Shown here one piece after another: positions 8,678 to 17,563 of a stretch of 64,000 nucleotides of DNA. How positions within the stretch are numbered: the stretch's first letter is position 1; each line of letters starts with the position of its first letter. The stretch spans positions 62,001-126,000 of the forward strand of contig DATIWB010000013.1 of assembly GCA_035519675.1 (NCBI GenBank), read 5' to 3'. The translations under genes and the position numbers were made by a program. Under the pieces are notes generated by a model, which searched no databases, was not told the DNA's origin, and saw nothing but the letters and a program-made list of their open reading frames with translations. Source of the DNA: RPRB01 sp035519675. GTDB lineage: Bacteria; Myxococcota; Myxococcia; Myxococcales; Myxococcaceae.

Positions 8678-9835
8678 ATGCACAGCAAGCTCACCCTGCT
8701 TCGCTTCGCGCTTCTCGTCCTCCTGGTCGCACTGCCCGCCACGGCGAAACAGACCGTCAAGCTGGCGTTCATCGGTCCACTCACCGGCGGAAACTCCGCC
8801 ATCGGCCTCGGCGGGCGGAACTCGGCCGACCTCGCGGTGAAGCTGCGAAACGCCGACCCCAAGTCGAAGTACCAGTACGACCTGGTGGTGCTCGACGACG
8901 AGTGCAAGCCCGACACCGGAGTACAGGTCGCCACCAAGGCCGGGGCCGACAAGGCGATCGTGGCCGGCATCACCCACTACTGCTCGGTGGTGGCGGTGGC
9001 CACGGTGGAGACCTTCCACCGGCTGGGGCTGCCGACCATCGTCTGGGGCGCGGTGCTCCCCGACATCACCTACGGGCACTCCTACAAGGAGATCCATCGG
9101 GTGAACGGGACGATGATCAACCAGAACGAGACCGCGGCGAAGCTGATGCTCAAGCAGGGCTTCCGACGCTGGGTCGTCATTCACGACACCACCGACTACG
9201 GGAAGGGACACGAGAAGTACTTCACCCAGTTCGCCACCGCGGGCGGTGGGAAGGTCCTCGGCAGCTTCGGCGTCACTGCCGACCAGCAGGACTTCACCGC
9301 CGAGCTCACCCAGGCCAAGGGACTCAACCCCGAGGTCATCTTCTTCGGCGGCCTCACCCCCATCGGGGTCCGCATCCGCGCCCAGATGGACAAGCTGGGC
9401 ATCAACGCCCAGTTCCAGGGCACCTCGGGCATCGTCAACGACGACTTCATCAAGGCCCTGGGACCGCTCGCCGAGGGGGTGGTGGCGTTCCGCGAGGGCG
9501 CCCCGGCGGAGAAGCTCCCCGGCGGCAAGTTCTTCCTCGAGAAGTACGCCGAGCAGAAGTACCCCAACCCACCCGAGGCCTACGGCCCCTTCGCCTACGC
9601 CGCGGCCACCCTCCTGATGGACACCATCGACAAGGTCGGACCGGACCGGAAGCAGATCCTGACCGCGCTCGCCGGGGTGAAGAACGTGGACTCCATCGTC
9701 GGTCTCATCACCTTCGACGACCACGGCCAGAACACGGTGGCGGCCATCACCGCGTACGTGGTCCAGGACGGGAAGTGGGTCGTCTGGGAGGACAGCGAGT
9801 ACGCCAGCGGCAAGCGCAAGCTGAAGGGGCGCTGA
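8678..9835 (+). CDS. livK: Branched-chain amino acid-type ABC transporter substrate-binding protein
   Basis: A 385-residue periplasmic binding protein of the Leu/Ile/Val-binding class. The start ATG at 8678 follows GGGGAGA at 8668-8674 and opens a clear signal peptide (LLRFALLVLLVALPATA). The mature protein begins KQTVKLAFIGPLTGG, then has LGGRNSADLAV and the type I fold pattern VVLDDECKPD...ATKAGADKAIVAGI. It is the first gene of a six-gene plus-strand operon with two permeases, two ATPases and a peptidase, so it supplies the ligand specificity. Ligand residues cannot be assigned here; amino acids, amides, ureas and aromatic acids are all known ligands of this family. The 156 bases upstream are shared with the divergent thioredoxin gene and should hold both promoters. 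Confidence 0.92.
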   Translation: MHSKLTLLRFALLVLLVALPATAKQTVKLAFIGPLTGGNSAIGLGGRNSADLAVKLRNADPKSKYQYDLVVLDDECKPDTGVQVATKAGADKAIVAGITHYCSVVAVATVETFHRLGLPTIVWGAVLPDITYGHSYKEIHRVNGTMINQNETAAKLMLKQGFRRWVVIHDTTDYGKGHEKYFTQFATAGGGKVLGSFGVTADQQDFTAELTQAKGLNPEVIFFGGLTPIGVRIRAQMDKLGINAQFQGTSGIVNDDFIKALGPLAEGVVAFREGAPAEKLPGGKFFLEKYAEQKYPNPPEAYGPFAYAAATLLMDTIDKVGPDRKQILTALAGVKNVDSIVGLITFDDHGQNTVAAITAYVVQDGKWVVWEDSEYASGKRKLKGR

Positions 9836-9854
9836 GCCCCTGGCCGGCCGGGCC

Positions 9855-10769
9855 GTGGACCTCCTCGCGCAGTACGTGATGAACGGCGTGATGCTGGGGC
9901 TCATGTACGCCCTGGTCGCGCTGGGCTTCACCCTGTTCTTCGGCGTCCTGGACGTGGTCCAGTTCGCCCACGGCGACGTGCTCACCGCTGGGGCCTTCGC
10001 CGGCCTCGCCGCCTACGCCGCGCTGGTCCAAGCGGGGGTGCAGTCCCCGGTGCTCCAGCTGCTCGGGGTGGTGCTGGCCGCCACCCTCTCCATGGCGCTG
10101 CTCGGCGCGCTCCTCGGCCGGTTGCTGGTGCTCCCGCTCCGGGGTGCCCCGGCGCTGAACGTGCTACTCGCCACACTGATGGGGGGCACCGCGCTCCGCG
10201 AGTGCATCCGCCTCTTCTACCCCGGGGGCTCACAGCCGCAGCGCTTTCCCGCACTCCTCCCCAGCGCCTCCTGGTCGATGGGGCGCTTCACCCTGCGGCT
10301 GGACAACGTGCTGATGATCGTCGCCGGGGTGGCGCTGGTGGTGGGCCTGTCGCTGGTGCTGCGGCGGACCCGACTGGGGCTGGCCATCCGGGCAGTCGCC
10401 CAGGACGAGGAGACCGCACGCACCATGGGCATCGACTTTCGCCAGGTGGTGCTCCTCACCTTCGCCATCGGCTCGGCGCTGGCGGCGTTCGCCGGGGTGA
10501 TGAACGGGCTCTATTACAACGAGATCAACTTCGGCTCCGGGCTGCTCCTGGGGGTCATCGGCTTCAGCGCCGCGGTGCTCGGGGGGTTGGGCAGCTTCGA
10601 GGGCGCGGTGCTCGGCGGGTTCCTCTTCGCCGGGCTGCAGACGCTGGGCGCCGTGGCGCTGCCCTTCGCCTCCGCCTACAAGGACGTGTTCGCCTTCACC
10701 GTGGTCATCCTCCTCATGACCTGGAAGCCCACCGGTCTGATCGGGGAGCGACTGGGCGAACGGGTATGA
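9855..10769 (+). CDS. livH: Branched-chain amino acid-type ABC transporter permease LivH
   Basis: A 304-residue membrane protein with about eight hydrophobic segments. It has the family's N-terminal signature (GLMYALVALGFTLFFGVLDVVQFAHGD) and the EAA-like cytoplasmic loop GLAIRAVAQDEETARTMGID that docks onto the ATPase. The GTG start lies 19 bases after the livK stop. The stop overlaps the livM start as ATGA at 10766-10769, so the two permeases are translationally coupled, as expected for a heterodimeric channel. Confidence 0.92.
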   Translation: MDLLAQYVMNGVMLGLMYALVALGFTLFFGVLDVVQFAHGDVLTAGAFAGLAAYAALVQAGVQSPVLQLLGVVLAATLSMALLGALLGRLLVLPLRGAPALNVLLATLMGGTALRECIRLFYPGGSQPQRFPALLPSASWSMGRFTLRLDNVLMIVAGVALVVGLSLVLRRTRLGLAIRAVAQDEETARTMGIDFRQVVLLTFAIGSALAAFAGVMNGLYYNEINFGSGLLLGVIGFSAAVLGGLGSFEGAVLGGFLFAGLQTLGAVALPFASAYKDVFAFTVVILLMTWKPTGLIGERLGERV

Positions 10770-11908
10770 GCCTGCCGGGGGCGCGAGCGCTGTCCGCAGC
10801 GGCGATCGCCGCGCTGACCGGGCTGCTCGTGTACGCCTTCCTCTCCGCCGAATCGGAGCGAACGGTGGGCCTGGTGGCCGTGGGTGCAGTGGTTGCCGTG
10901 GCCGGTGGGCTCAGGAGCAGGGTCCTCCCGAGGCTGGTCGAGGCCGCGGGACCGCCGGCGGTGCTCCTTGGGCTGGGAGCCGCCGCGGTGGTGCTGGTCC
11001 GCGTCTTCCACGACGACCCCTTCGTGCTGCTGCTGATGGCCCGTGCGCTGCTGGTGCTGGTGGCCTGTCTCGGGCTCCACGTCCAGCTCGCCGATGCCGG
11101 CGTGCCCAACTTCGCCGGCGCGGCCTTCTTCGGCGTGGGCGGCTACACCGCGGCGGTGCTCGGGCGCGGGGCCCTTCCCCATCCGCTGGTGCTGCTCGCC
11201 AGCGGGGCCGCGGCCGCCGCCGTCGGCTCGTTGCTGCTCCTCCCCCTGCTCCGGACCCGGGGCCACTACGCCGCGCTGATCACCATCGCCTTCGGGCTCC
11301 TGTTCCGGACCTTCCTGGAGGTGAACGAGACGCTCGGGGGACCGCAGGGGCTCAAGCTGGGAGGGCTGCAGATCCTCGGCTGGAGCTTCAACGACGACCG
11401 GCAGTTGCTCGGCGTCGACTTCTCCGGCTACGCGTTCTACTGCCTGGCCGCGGTCGCGCTGGCGTTCGGGGCGGTGTGGCTGGTGCGGCGGCTGGAGCGC
11501 TCGTGGATCGGCCTGGCGCTCGACGCGGTCCGGCTGGACGAGACCGCCGCGGCCTGCTTCGGGATCTCCATCGGACGGTGGAAGATCGCCGCCTTCACCA
11601 TCGGGAACGCCTTGATCGGCGTCGCCGGTGCTCTGTCGGCGATGATGGTGGGCTTCATCGCTCCCAACAACTTCACCTTCCAGGAGTCGCTGGTCCTGGT
11701 CTCCATCCTGCTGCTCGGAGGGCTGGGGAACCTCGCCGGGCTGGCGGCGGCCGCGCTCATCGTCGTCTGGCTCCCCGAGAAGCTGCAGCCCATCCAGGAG
11801 TACCGCTACCTCCTGTTCTCGGTGCTGGTGGTTCTGGTCCTGGTCCTCCGCCCCGGCGGGCTGATCCGCCGCACCGTCCGCCGGCCGTTCGGGAGGGTGG
11901 CCGCGTGA
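10766..11908 (+). CDS. livM: Branched-chain amino acid-type ABC transporter permease LivM
   Basis: A 380-residue integral membrane protein. It has a variable hydrophobic N-terminus, then the conserved core: LLVLVACLGLHVQLADAGVPNFAGAAFFGVGGYTAA-type segment, LLRTRGHYAALITIAFG, and the ATPase-coupling loop IGLALDAVRLDETAAACFGI. It begins inside the livH stop (ATGA) and ends overlapping the livG start (GTGA at 11905-11908). With LivH it should form the inner-membrane pore of the importer. Confidence 0.92.
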   Translation: MSLPGARALSAAAIAALTGLLVYAFLSAESERTVGLVAVGAVVAVAGGLRSRVLPRLVEAAGPPAVLLGLGAAAVVLVRVFHDDPFVLLLMARALLVLVACLGLHVQLADAGVPNFAGAAFFGVGGYTAAVLGRGALPHPLVLLASGAAAAAVGSLLLLPLLRTRGHYAALITIAFGLLFRTFLEVNETLGGPQGLKLGGLQILGWSFNDDRQLLGVDFSGYAFYCLAAVALAFGAVWLVRRLERSWIGLALDAVRLDETAAACFGISIGRWKIAAFTIGNALIGVAGALSAMMVGFIAPNNFTFQESLVLVSILLLGGLGNLAGLAAAALIVVWLPEKLQPIQEYRYLLFSVLVVLVLVLRPGGLIRRTVRRPFGRVAA

Positions 11909-12687
11909 GCGCCGCCGAGGCCCTCCTGATGACCCGCGGGCTCACCCGCCAGTTCGGCGGGCTGGTGGCGCTCGCCGGGCTCGACCTGGAAGTCCGACGG
12001 GGGGAGCTCCTGGGGCTGATCGGTCCCAACGGCTCGGGGAAGACCACCTTCTTCAACGTCCTCACCGGCCTGTTTCCGCCGACCCAGGGCGAGGTCCTGT
12101 TCGCCGGGGCGTCGCTCGGCCGGGCCACGCCCCAGGCCATCCACCGCGCGGGAATCACCCGCACCTTCCAGCGCTCGCGCCTGTGCCTGGAGCTGTCCAT
12201 CTTCGACAACCTGGCCATCGGCGCGCACCAGCGGCTCGAGCACGGGCTGTGGTTCAACGTGGCCCGCCGCAGCGCCCTGGCCAGGCAGGCGGACGCGACC
12301 GCGGCGGCGGCGACCGAGCTGCTGGAGCTCTTCGATCCACCGCTGGCGCGGCGGCTCTTCGAGCCGATGACCGGCGTGGCGATGATCGACCGACGGCGGG
12401 TGGAGGTCTGCCGGGCCCTGATGAGCCGTCCCCGGCTCCTGCTCCTCGACGAGCCGTCGGCGGGCATGACCGCCGACGAGACCACCCGCCTGATGGACGA
12501 CATCCTCGAGGTGCGCCGGCGGTTCGGCGACCTGACCATCGTGCTCATCGAGCACGAGATGTCGGTCATCGAGCGGGTCACCGACCGGTGCGTCGTGCTC
12601 AACTATGGCAAGAAGCTCTGCGAGGGCACCTTCGCCGAGGTGTCCGCGGACCCCGAGGTCCGCCGCGCGTACCTGGGGCTGACATGA
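11905..12687 (+). CDS. livG: Branched-chain amino acid-type ABC transporter ATPase LivG, altered signature loop
   Basis: A 260-residue ABC ATPase. Walker A is GPNGSGKTT, the Q-loop region is GITRTFQRSRL (typical of LivG), Walker B is LLLLDEPSAGM, and the H-loop is LIEHEMSVI. The signature motif, normally LSYGQ or LSGGQ just before the arginine-rich helix, reads GVAMIDRRRVEVCRAL here and lacks the usual serine-glycine. That would weaken the composite ATP site formed with the partner's Walker A, although one intact site can suffice in asymmetric ABC dimers. The GTG start overlaps the livM stop and is preferred to an ATG at 11929. The stop overlaps livF as ATGA. Confidence 0.88.
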   Translation: MSAAEALLMTRGLTRQFGGLVALAGLDLEVRRGELLGLIGPNGSGKTTFFNVLTGLFPPTQGEVLFAGASLGRATPQAIHRAGITRTFQRSRLCLELSIFDNLAIGAHQRLEHGLWFNVARRSALARQADATAAAATELLELFDPPLARRLFEPMTGVAMIDRRRVEVCRALMSRPRLLLLDEPSAGMTADETTRLMDDILEVRRRFGDLTIVLIEHEMSVIERVTDRCVVLNYGKKLCEGTFAEVSADPEVRRAYLGLT

Positions 12688-13427
12688 CGGGGCCGGACGA
12701 GGCGCTGGTCATCGAGCAGGTGTTCACCGGCTACGACCGGGCCGACGTGCTGCAGGACGTCTCGCTCCGGATCGAGCCGGGGTCCATCACCTGTCTTCTG
12801 GGCTCGAACGGCTCGGGGAAGACCACCCTCATCCGCTCCATCCTCGGGCTCACCTCACCCCGGAGCGGTCGGATCTCCTTCCGAGGAACGGATCTCACCC
12901 GCCTGCCCACCCATCGCATCGTCCGCCTGGGCATCGGCTGCATCCCGGAGGGGCGCCGGGTCTTCCCCCGGCTCACGGTTCTGGAGAATCTCCTGGTCGC
13001 CGCCCGCGACGCGCGGCGCCCCGAGGTGGTGGCCCGGCGGCTGGAGCGGGTGTTCGCCACCTTTCCAGACCTGGCCACCCGGCGGACGCAACTGGCTGGC
13101 ACGATGTCCGGAGGCGAGCAGGCCATGGTGTCCATCGGGCGCGGCCTGATGTCGGAGCCCCGGCTGCTGCTGGTGGACGAACCGTCGCTCGGCCTGTCCC
13201 CGCGGCTGGTGCAGGAGACGTTCGCCGTGCTCCGGCAGATCCACCAGGGGGGAGTGACCATCTTCCTGGTGGAGCAGAACGTGCACCAGACCCTGGGCAT
13301 CGCCAGCCGCGGGTACGTCCTGGCCAAGGGGCGAGTGGTGACCTCCGGCACCGCTGCCGAGCTGCGCGCCGACCCGCAGATGCACGCGGCCTACTTCGGA
13401 ACCGGCGGAACGGAGGCGAGGCGATGA
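12684..13427 (+). CDS. livF: Branched-chain amino acid-type ABC transporter ATPase LivF
   Basis: A 247-residue ABC ATPase. Walker A is GSNGSGKTT, the LivF-type segment GIGCIPEGRRVFPRLTVLENL is split over the Q-loop region, the signature is intact (TMSGGEQ), Walker B is LLLVDEPSLGLSP, and the H-loop lies near FLVEQNVHQ (glutamine in place of the switch histidine, as is common in LivF). It pairs with LivG to drive import. Start and stop both overlap neighbours by four bases (ATGA at 12684 and at 13424). Confidence 0.92.
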   Translation: MTGPDEALVIEQVFTGYDRADVLQDVSLRIEPGSITCLLGSNGSGKTTLIRSILGLTSPRSGRISFRGTDLTRLPTHRIVRLGIGCIPEGRRVFPRLTVLENLLVAARDARRPEVVARRLERVFATFPDLATRRTQLAGTMSGGEQAMVSIGRGLMSEPRLLLVDEPSLGLSPRLVQETFAVLRQIHQGGVTIFLVEQNVHQTLGIASRGYVLAKGRVVTSGTAAELRADPQMHAAYFGTGGTEARR

Positions 13428-14548
13428 GCGTGGACCCGGTGTCTCTCACCCAGCAGCTGGTGCGGTTCGACACCATCAACCCCACCAGCCCGGAGCTGGA
13501 CTGCGCGCGCTTCCTCGCCGAGCTGCTCGAGGATGGCGGGTTCCGGATACGACTGCACGAGTTCGCCCCTGGCCGGGCGAGCCTGGTGGCCTTCGCGCCG
13601 GGGGGGAGCAAACCTCCGTTGTGCTTCGCCGGCCACACCGACACGGTGCCGCTCGGAGCGGCGCCCTGGACGCGGAACCCATTCGCCGGAGAGACCGACG
13701 GTGGGCGTCTCTACGGTCGGGGCTCGAGCGACATGAAGAGCGGCATCGCCGCGCTGGCCTGCGCGGCGCTGGACCTGGTGCGATCCGGCACCTTGCGCGA
13801 CGCCGGGCTCACGCTGGTGTTCGTCGCCGGAGAGGAGACTGGCTGCGAAGGCGCCGCTCACCTGGCGCGGACCGCCGGCGCGCTCGGCACCGCCGGGGCG
13901 ATGGTGGTGGGGGAGCCGACCGGGGGCGCTCCGCTGGTCGGCCACAAGGGCGCGCTGTGGCTGGAGGCGCGGACGCGGGGAGTGACCGCCCACGGCTCGA
14001 TGCCGGAGCGAGGAGTGAACGCCGTGTACCGCGCCGCACGCGCGGTATCGGCGCTGGAGGCGTTCCGCTTCGAGGTGGCGCCGGACCCGCTGCTCGGCCG
14101 TCCCACCCTCAACGTGGGCACCATCCGGGGCGGCCTGAACATCAACTCGGTCCCTGACGAGGCGGTCATCGGGATCGACATCCGCACCGTGCCCGCCCAG
14201 CGGCATGCACAGGTGCGGGACCAGGTGGCGCACGCACTCGGCCCCGATGTCGAGCTGAGCGCCCGGGTGGACGTGCCCGGCGTCCGAACCGACGAGCAAG
14301 ACCCGTTCATCCACCTGGTCTACCAGCTCGCCGAGCGACGGCAGGGGAAGCGCCCCGAGCCGGCCAGCGCGCCGTATTTCACCGACGCGAGCATCCTGAC
14401 TCCCGCGTTCGGCGGCATTCCCACCGTCATCCTCGGACCCGGTGAGCTGGTCCAGGCGCACCAGACCGACGAGTACGCGCTGGTCCGCTGCATCGAGGAG
14501 ACCACCGACCTCTACCGCGAGCTGGGCCGGCGCTGGTGTGGCGCCTGA
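13424..14548 (+). CDS. M20-family metallopeptidase, ArgE/DapE type
   Basis: A 374-residue zinc hydrolase. Metal and catalytic motifs are present: AGHTDTVPLG (His71, Asp73), RGSSDMKSG (bridging Asp103), and VAGEETGCEG (catalytic Glu137 and ligand Glu138); a late histidine sits in GELVQAHQTDEY. A dimerisation lid domain lies between about 180 and 290. Family members remove acyl groups or cleave small peptides such as N-acetylornithine, succinyl-diaminopimelate or N-acyl amino acids. The ATGA overlap with livF makes it the last gene of the liv operon, so it probably processes the imported substrate; an N-acyl amino acid or dipeptide is a reasonable inference. Nearby arginine or lysine biosynthesis genes are absent, which argues against a dedicated argE or dapE. 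Confidence 0.88.
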   Translation: MSVDPVSLTQQLVRFDTINPTSPELDCARFLAELLEDGGFRIRLHEFAPGRASLVAFAPGGSKPPLCFAGHTDTVPLGAAPWTRNPFAGETDGGRLYGRGSSDMKSGIAALACAALDLVRSGTLRDAGLTLVFVAGEETGCEGAAHLARTAGALGTAGAMVVGEPTGGAPLVGHKGALWLEARTRGVTAHGSMPERGVNAVYRAARAVSALEAFRFEVAPDPLLGRPTLNVGTIRGGLNINSVPDEAVIGIDIRTVPAQRHAQVRDQVAHALGPDVELSARVDVPGVRTDEQDPFIHLVYQLAERRQGKRPEPASAPYFTDASILTPAFGGIPTVILGPGELVQAHQTDEYALVRCIEETTDLYRELGRRWCGA

Positions 14549-14595
14549 GGTTGGGCGGGGGACCGCACGGCGTCGGAGGAGGAGCGGCGGAAGAC

Positions 14596-14898
14596 TCAGG
14601 CCAGCCTGGGGGTCGTCGGATCTGCGTACGCCCGGTGCCGGCCCATGATCGCCCGCCGGCACCGCGGGCAGTAGAACGTCGCGTCACTGCCCGCCACCCG
14701 CCCGTCGTACTCCTCGAAGCGGATGAAGTCGGCGAGCCCCAGTCGCGCGCGCAGCGAGCCCGCGTCGAAGGTGCAATCCACCGCAGACCAGAGACCCCAC
14801 TCCGGTCCGTAAGGGCTGGGTCTGGGCTCGCCGAGCTGCACCCCGAGTTTCTCCAGCTCCGTCTCGAGCGGCTCGAGATGTGTGCAGGTCATGGGCAT
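14596..14898 (-). CDS. Small hypothetical protein with CxxC motif
   Basis: A 100-residue protein with a strong ribosome binding site (AGAGGAG, minus strand, about 14905-14911) before the ATG at 14898. It has a cysteine and histidine near the start (TCTHLEPLE) and a CPRC pair near the C-terminus, compatible with a zinc ribbon. There is no signal peptide or membrane segment. It is short, acidic in the middle and of unknown function. It lies between the liv operon, with which it converges, and the sugar operon upstream, from which about 60 bases separate it. Confidence 0.65.
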   Translation of the reverse strand: MPMTCTHLEPLETELEKLGVQLGEPRPSPYGPEWGLWSAVDCTFDAGSLRARLGLADFIRFEEYDGRVAGSDATFYCPRCRRAIMGRHRAYADPTTPRLA

Positions 14899-14957
14899 GG
14901 GGAGCTCCTCTGCCGATCATGCCACGGGTGGACATCAGCGACAGCGGCCGGGCCACG

Positions 14958-16592
14958 TCAGAAGCGGTGCCAGAACAGCGACGCATACGAGGGTACCGCG
15001 TCGCGCCAGAACCGGATCTTCTTGCCCTCGGCGAAGCCGCGGGCCACGTAGTTGACCGGCACCTCCATCGGCGAGTGCCCGTTCCTCGCCAGCTTGCAGG
15101 CCAGCTCGATGTCCAGCTCGAAGCCGTTGGACTCGAGGTCGAGCCCGTCGAGGCACTCGGCGCGGAACACCTTGAACATGGTGTTCACGTCGGTGACCCG
15201 CTGCTGGTAGAGCACGCTGTAGGTCCGGGCGAACACCAGCTGGGCGAAGTTGAGGAGCAGCCCTCGCACCGGCGTGGCGTCGTACTTGCGGACCTTCCAG
15301 TCGTCGATGCCCAGGCTGCGGGACCCGAGCACGAAGGTGGCCTGGTGCTGGAGCAGCGGTTCGAGCAGCGCGTCGTAGTCGTCGATGTCGTACTCGAAGT
15401 CGGCGTCCTGGATGAGGACGATGGTCCCGGTCACGTGGGCCAGGCCGGTCCGCACCGCGTGGCCCTTGCCCTTCGGCCGGTCCTCGAACACCAGGCGCAC
15501 CCCGGGCCGGCCGGCGTAGCGCTGGACGATGGCCCGCGTCCCGTCGGTGGAATTGCTCTCCACGATGATCAGCTCGCGGTCGATCTTCAGCGGCTTGGCG
15601 AGCACCGCGTCGATGACCTCGGCCACGTAGCGGGCCTCGTTGTAGACGGGCAGCACGATCGACAGCTTCTCGCCCGTGCTGGCCTCGCCCGCCCGGCGGC
15701 CGAACACCGCCACCCGGCTGCCGACGCGCACCGGCATCTCCACGTTCCCCAGGGGCGTGGAACGGAGCACCGCGGAGAGCGCCGGCTGGCCCACGATGCG
15801 CGAGACGGCGTCCCCGACGTAGCGTGCGGTGCGCATCACCGGCATCGGATACTGGGTCTTGAGGATCAGCCCCGAGCGCGCGGCCAGCGCCGTGAGGTTG
15901 CCGGTGCTGAGGAAGGCGGCCTTGTGGTCGAAGAACTGCGACCAGTGCCGCCGCATCATGCGCGCCGGGATCGAGTCGGCGTTGGTGTAGGTGACCACGA
16001 ACAGCGTCTGGGGCGGCAGCGCCTCGACGAGGTGCGAGAGCACGGCGTGGGGAGTGGCCAGGCTCTCCAGCAGCTCGGCCAGGATGACCACCTGTGGCTC
16101 CCGCGCCAGGGAGGGGGCAGCCCACTCCAGATCGGAGTCGAGCGCCACCCGGGCGAACCGCGCGTCGTCGAACTCCGCGACCTCGAGGCCGAGCCGCTCC
16201 GCCGAGGGCACGCCGGCGAACTCCGGCAGGTAGCGCCCGAGGAGCAGCGTGCGCTGCAGCGGCGCCCCGACGAGGTGCTGGTGATCGCGCTCCACGCGCT
16301 GGAGCAGGCGCTCGAAGTCCTCGGACATCAGCGCCCGGTCTCGGGGATGCGAGAACGTCAGGGTGCGCTCGATGTCGAGGTCGTTGAACGGTTTCTCGCG
16401 CGTGGGATTGACGTAGACCGCCCCGCACGCCGTGCAGCGCACGAACCTGACGCCGGCGCGATGGAAGAGGTAGCGCGCCCGGTCGGCCTGGCAGGCCGGG
16501 CAGTCCACGAAGCGATTGTGGGCACGAGCGGTCCGCACCGCCGAGGTGGGCGCGAACTGGAACGAGCGAACGGGGTTGTTCGTCCGGGTCAT
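14958..16592 (-). CDS. Zinc-ribbon/methyltransferase-like domain fused to GT2 glycosyltransferase
   Basis: A 544-residue two-part protein. The N-terminus carries two CxxC pairs (CPAC 31-34, CTAC 53-56) and the run GAVYVNP, as in the zinc-binding head of certain sugar methyltransferases. The next ~240 residues resemble a class I methyltransferase, but the glycine-rich SAM motif is not recognisable (LLLGRYLPEFAG). From residue ~309 a GT2 glycosyltransferase starts (LSIVLPVYNEARYV), with the DxD-type motif QDADFEYD and the DPM1-like segment DRPKGKGHAVRTGL. The GT2 part probably transfers a sugar to a lipid carrier or extends a glycan at the inner membrane face. The start ATG overlaps the epimerase stop. 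A C-terminal membrane anchor is absent. Confidence 0.82.
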   Translation of the reverse strand: MTRTNNPVRSFQFAPTSAVRTARAHNRFVDCPACQADRARYLFHRAGVRFVRCTACGAVYVNPTREKPFNDLDIERTLTFSHPRDRALMSEDFERLLQRVERDHQHLVGAPLQRTLLLGRYLPEFAGVPSAERLGLEVAEFDDARFARVALDSDLEWAAPSLAREPQVVILAELLESLATPHAVLSHLVEALPPQTLFVVTYTNADSIPARMMRRHWSQFFDHKAAFLSTGNLTALAARSGLILKTQYPMPVMRTARYVGDAVSRIVGQPALSAVLRSTPLGNVEMPVRVGSRVAVFGRRAGEASTGEKLSIVLPVYNEARYVAEVIDAVLAKPLKIDRELIIVESNSTDGTRAIVQRYAGRPGVRLVFEDRPKGKGHAVRTGLAHVTGTIVLIQDADFEYDIDDYDALLEPLLQHQATFVLGSRSLGIDDWKVRKYDATPVRGLLLNFAQLVFARTYSVLYQQRVTDVNTMFKVFRAECLDGLDLESNGFELDIELACKLARNGHSPMEVPVNYVARGFAEGKKIRFWRDAVPSYASLFWHRF

Positions 16593-17563
16593 GGGCGGTC
16601 GTTGACGAAGGGGTGGGCCTCGAGAAAGGCGAGCGTCTCGACGATGCTCTCCTCGATGCCGCGGGTGGGGGCCCAGCCGAGCGCGCGCAGCCGCCCGGTG
16701 TCGAGGAGGATGCGGGGCGAGTCCCCGACCCAGCCCCGCTCTCCGCCGGCGTGCACGATCCGCGGGTTCACCCCCAGGGTGGCGGTGATGACCGCGATGC
16801 TCTGGTCGACCTCGATCCAGTCGTGGTGCCCGAGGTTGAAGAGGTTGATCGGCTCAGCCGCCCGCTCGATAGCCACCAGCATGCCGCTCACGCAGTCGCC
16901 CACGTGGAGGTAGCTCTTCTTCTGTCGGCCGTTTCCGAGCACGTCGAGGCGGGTCGGGTCGCGCCGTAGCCGGCGCCAGAAGTCGATGACGTGCCCATGG
17001 GTGTAGCGAGCGCCGAGCAGGGAGACGAAGCGGAAGATCCACACCCGGAAGCCGTAGCCCAGCGCGTACGAGGTGAGGAGCCCCTCCGCGGCCAGCTTCG
17101 AGGTGGCATAGATCGACGTCTGGATGGGGAACGGCGCGTCCTCGGGGGTGGGCACCACCGTGGCCTCGCCGTAGACCGAGCCCGTCGAGGCGAAGGCCAC
17201 CTCGCGCACCCCCGCGGTGCGCATGGCCTCGAGCAGGTTCTGGGTGGCCACCACGTTCTGCTCGACGCACCTCCGCGGCTCGAGGAGGTTGTCCTTGATG
17301 TCGGCGTTGGCCGCGAGGTGGAACACGAAGTCGCTGCCCTCCAGGGCGGCCGCCGCGGCCGAAGGGTCGAGGAGGTCGCCCTCGACGAGGCGCGCGCCCG
17401 CCGGGACGAACTGGCGCCAGCCGGTGGAGAAGTCGTCGAGGATGGTGACCTCGGCCCCCTGCGCCAGCAGCCGGTCGGCAACGTGACTGCCGACGAATCC
17501 GGCGCCCCCGGTCACCAGCACCCGCCGGCCGGCGAAGCTCGCCATCGACGCCGGAGCAGCCAT
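16589..17563 (-). CDS. NAD-dependent sugar epimerase/dehydratase
   Basis: A 324-residue extended short-chain dehydrogenase. It has the Rossmann motif TGGAGFVGSHVADRL, the substrate-side motif ASTGSVYGE, and the catalytic pair in YATSKLAAE (YxxxK). It resembles UDP-glucose 4-epimerase-like and GDP-sugar-modifying enzymes. Its place in a heptose operon suggests that it acts on the activated heptose or a related nucleotide sugar. The first ATG (17563) overlaps the transaldolase stop as TGATG; a second ATG lies at 17545. The 3' end overlaps the GT2 fusion start. Confidence 0.87.
   Translation of the reverse strand: MAAPASMASFAGRRVLVTGGAGFVGSHVADRLLAQGAEVTILDDFSTGWRQFVPAGARLVEGDLLDPSAAAAALEGSDFVFHLAANADIKDNLLEPRRCVEQNVVATQNLLEAMRTAGVREVAFASTGSVYGEATVVPTPEDAPFPIQTSIYATSKLAAEGLLTSYALGYGFRVWIFRFVSLLGARYTHGHVIDFWRRLRRDPTRLDVLGNGRQKKSYLHVGDCVSGMLVAIERAAEPINLFNLGHHDWIEVDQSIAVITATLGVNPRIVHAGGERGWVGDSPRILLDTGRLRALGWAPTRGIEESIVETLAFLEAHPFVNDRP

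Noticed and set aside
8522..9985. Upstream extension of the thioredoxin-TPR gene on the minus strand
   Set aside because: It is antisense to livK, has low-complexity composition and would bury the signal peptide that starts at 8521.
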